Source of the DNA: Planctomycetaceae bacterium
GTDB lineage: Bacteria; Planctomycetota; Planctomycetia; Pirellulales; UBA1268
NCBI GenBank assembly: GCA_002862165.1
Contig: PKCL01000185.1
Coordinates: 1-6,091, forward strand
Length of the DNA stretch: 6,091 bases
Direction of reading: 5' to 3'
Part shown: positions 6,036-6,091 of the stretch, piece after piece
How the letters are laid out: every line of letters begins with the position of its first letter
How positions within the stretch are numbered: the first letter of the stretch is position 1
Translations under genes and position numbers: made by a program
The notes under the pieces: model-generated
The model's database searches: none
What the model was told of the DNA's origin: nothing
What the model saw: the letters and a program-made list of their open reading frames with translations, nothing else

Positions 6036-6091
6036 TATGAGTGGGGAAGATGTCCGTCATTTCGGTTCTATGCTCGCTTTTTCACTTCAAG
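6022..6091 (+). CDS. Possible start of an unidentified gene running off the right edge
   Basis: A plus-strand frame opens after a TGA at 6001-6003. It has ATG codons at 6022 and 6037 and remains open to the edge, giving at most 23 residues (MPLNNMSGEDVRHFGSMLAF and three more). Neither ATG has its own good ribosome binding site; coupling from the preceding short ORF would favour 6037. Another frame with ATG at 6050 (MSVISVLCSL...) is also open to the edge, so even the frame is uncertain. No family is recognisable. Confidence 0.28.
   Translation, partial: MPLNNMSGEDVRHFGSMLAFSLQ

Noticed and set aside
1..6091. CRISPR array, transposon ends, tRNA/rRNA genes, prophage or toxin-antitoxin genes
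   Set aside because: No regularly spaced repeats, transposase motifs, terminal inverted repeats flanking a gene, or RNA gene signatures were found on reading both strands.

Overview
The window looks like ordinary bacterial chromosome of moderate GC content (mid-40s % by eye), using the standard code. It carries five recognisable protein genes: four complete and one cut by the left edge. There may be a sixth gene entering at the right edge. Everything points to a bacterium with a Gram-negative type of envelope. The membrane-tethered GspE/PilB-type ATPase and the calcium-loop CvpA protein recall proteins I associate with Planctomycetota and relatives (PVC group). That is an impression from memory, not a demonstrated placement. 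Most starts lack a strong Shine-Dalgarno sequence.

Layout. Positions 1-598 (minus strand) hold the N-terminal half of a GT4-family glycosyltransferase that runs off the left edge. A 242-bp divergent intergenic region (599-840) separates it from sucC (841-2025, +) and sucD (2075-2953, +), the beta and alpha subunits of succinyl-CoA ligase of the TCA cycle. The sucC reading frame stays open upstream to 613, but the homologous protein begins at the ATG at 841. Converging on sucCD from the right is a two-gene minus-strand unit. A GspE/PilB-type secretion/pilus ATPase (5655 down to 4015) is followed 33 bp later by a CvpA-family membrane protein (3981 down to 3043). The 89-bp convergent gap holds a plausible intrinsic terminator for the minus-strand pair. 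Positions 5656-6021 have no convincing gene. They contain a clear stem-loop about 48 bp upstream of the ATPase start and, near the right end, a strong ribosome binding site serving an 11-codon ORF that ends 1 nt before an in-frame ATG of an ORF leaving the window.

How the genes relate. sucC and sucD form one heteromeric enzyme and are routine. The glycosyltransferase is probably for surface polysaccharide and is unrelated. The part most worth a second look is the gspE-like/cvpA pair. The ATPase has three predicted transmembrane helices where family members normally carry a soluble N-terminal MshEN-type domain. The CvpA protein has a C-terminal extension with a textbook 12-residue EF-hand-like calcium loop. 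No other secretion or pilus genes are visible in this window.
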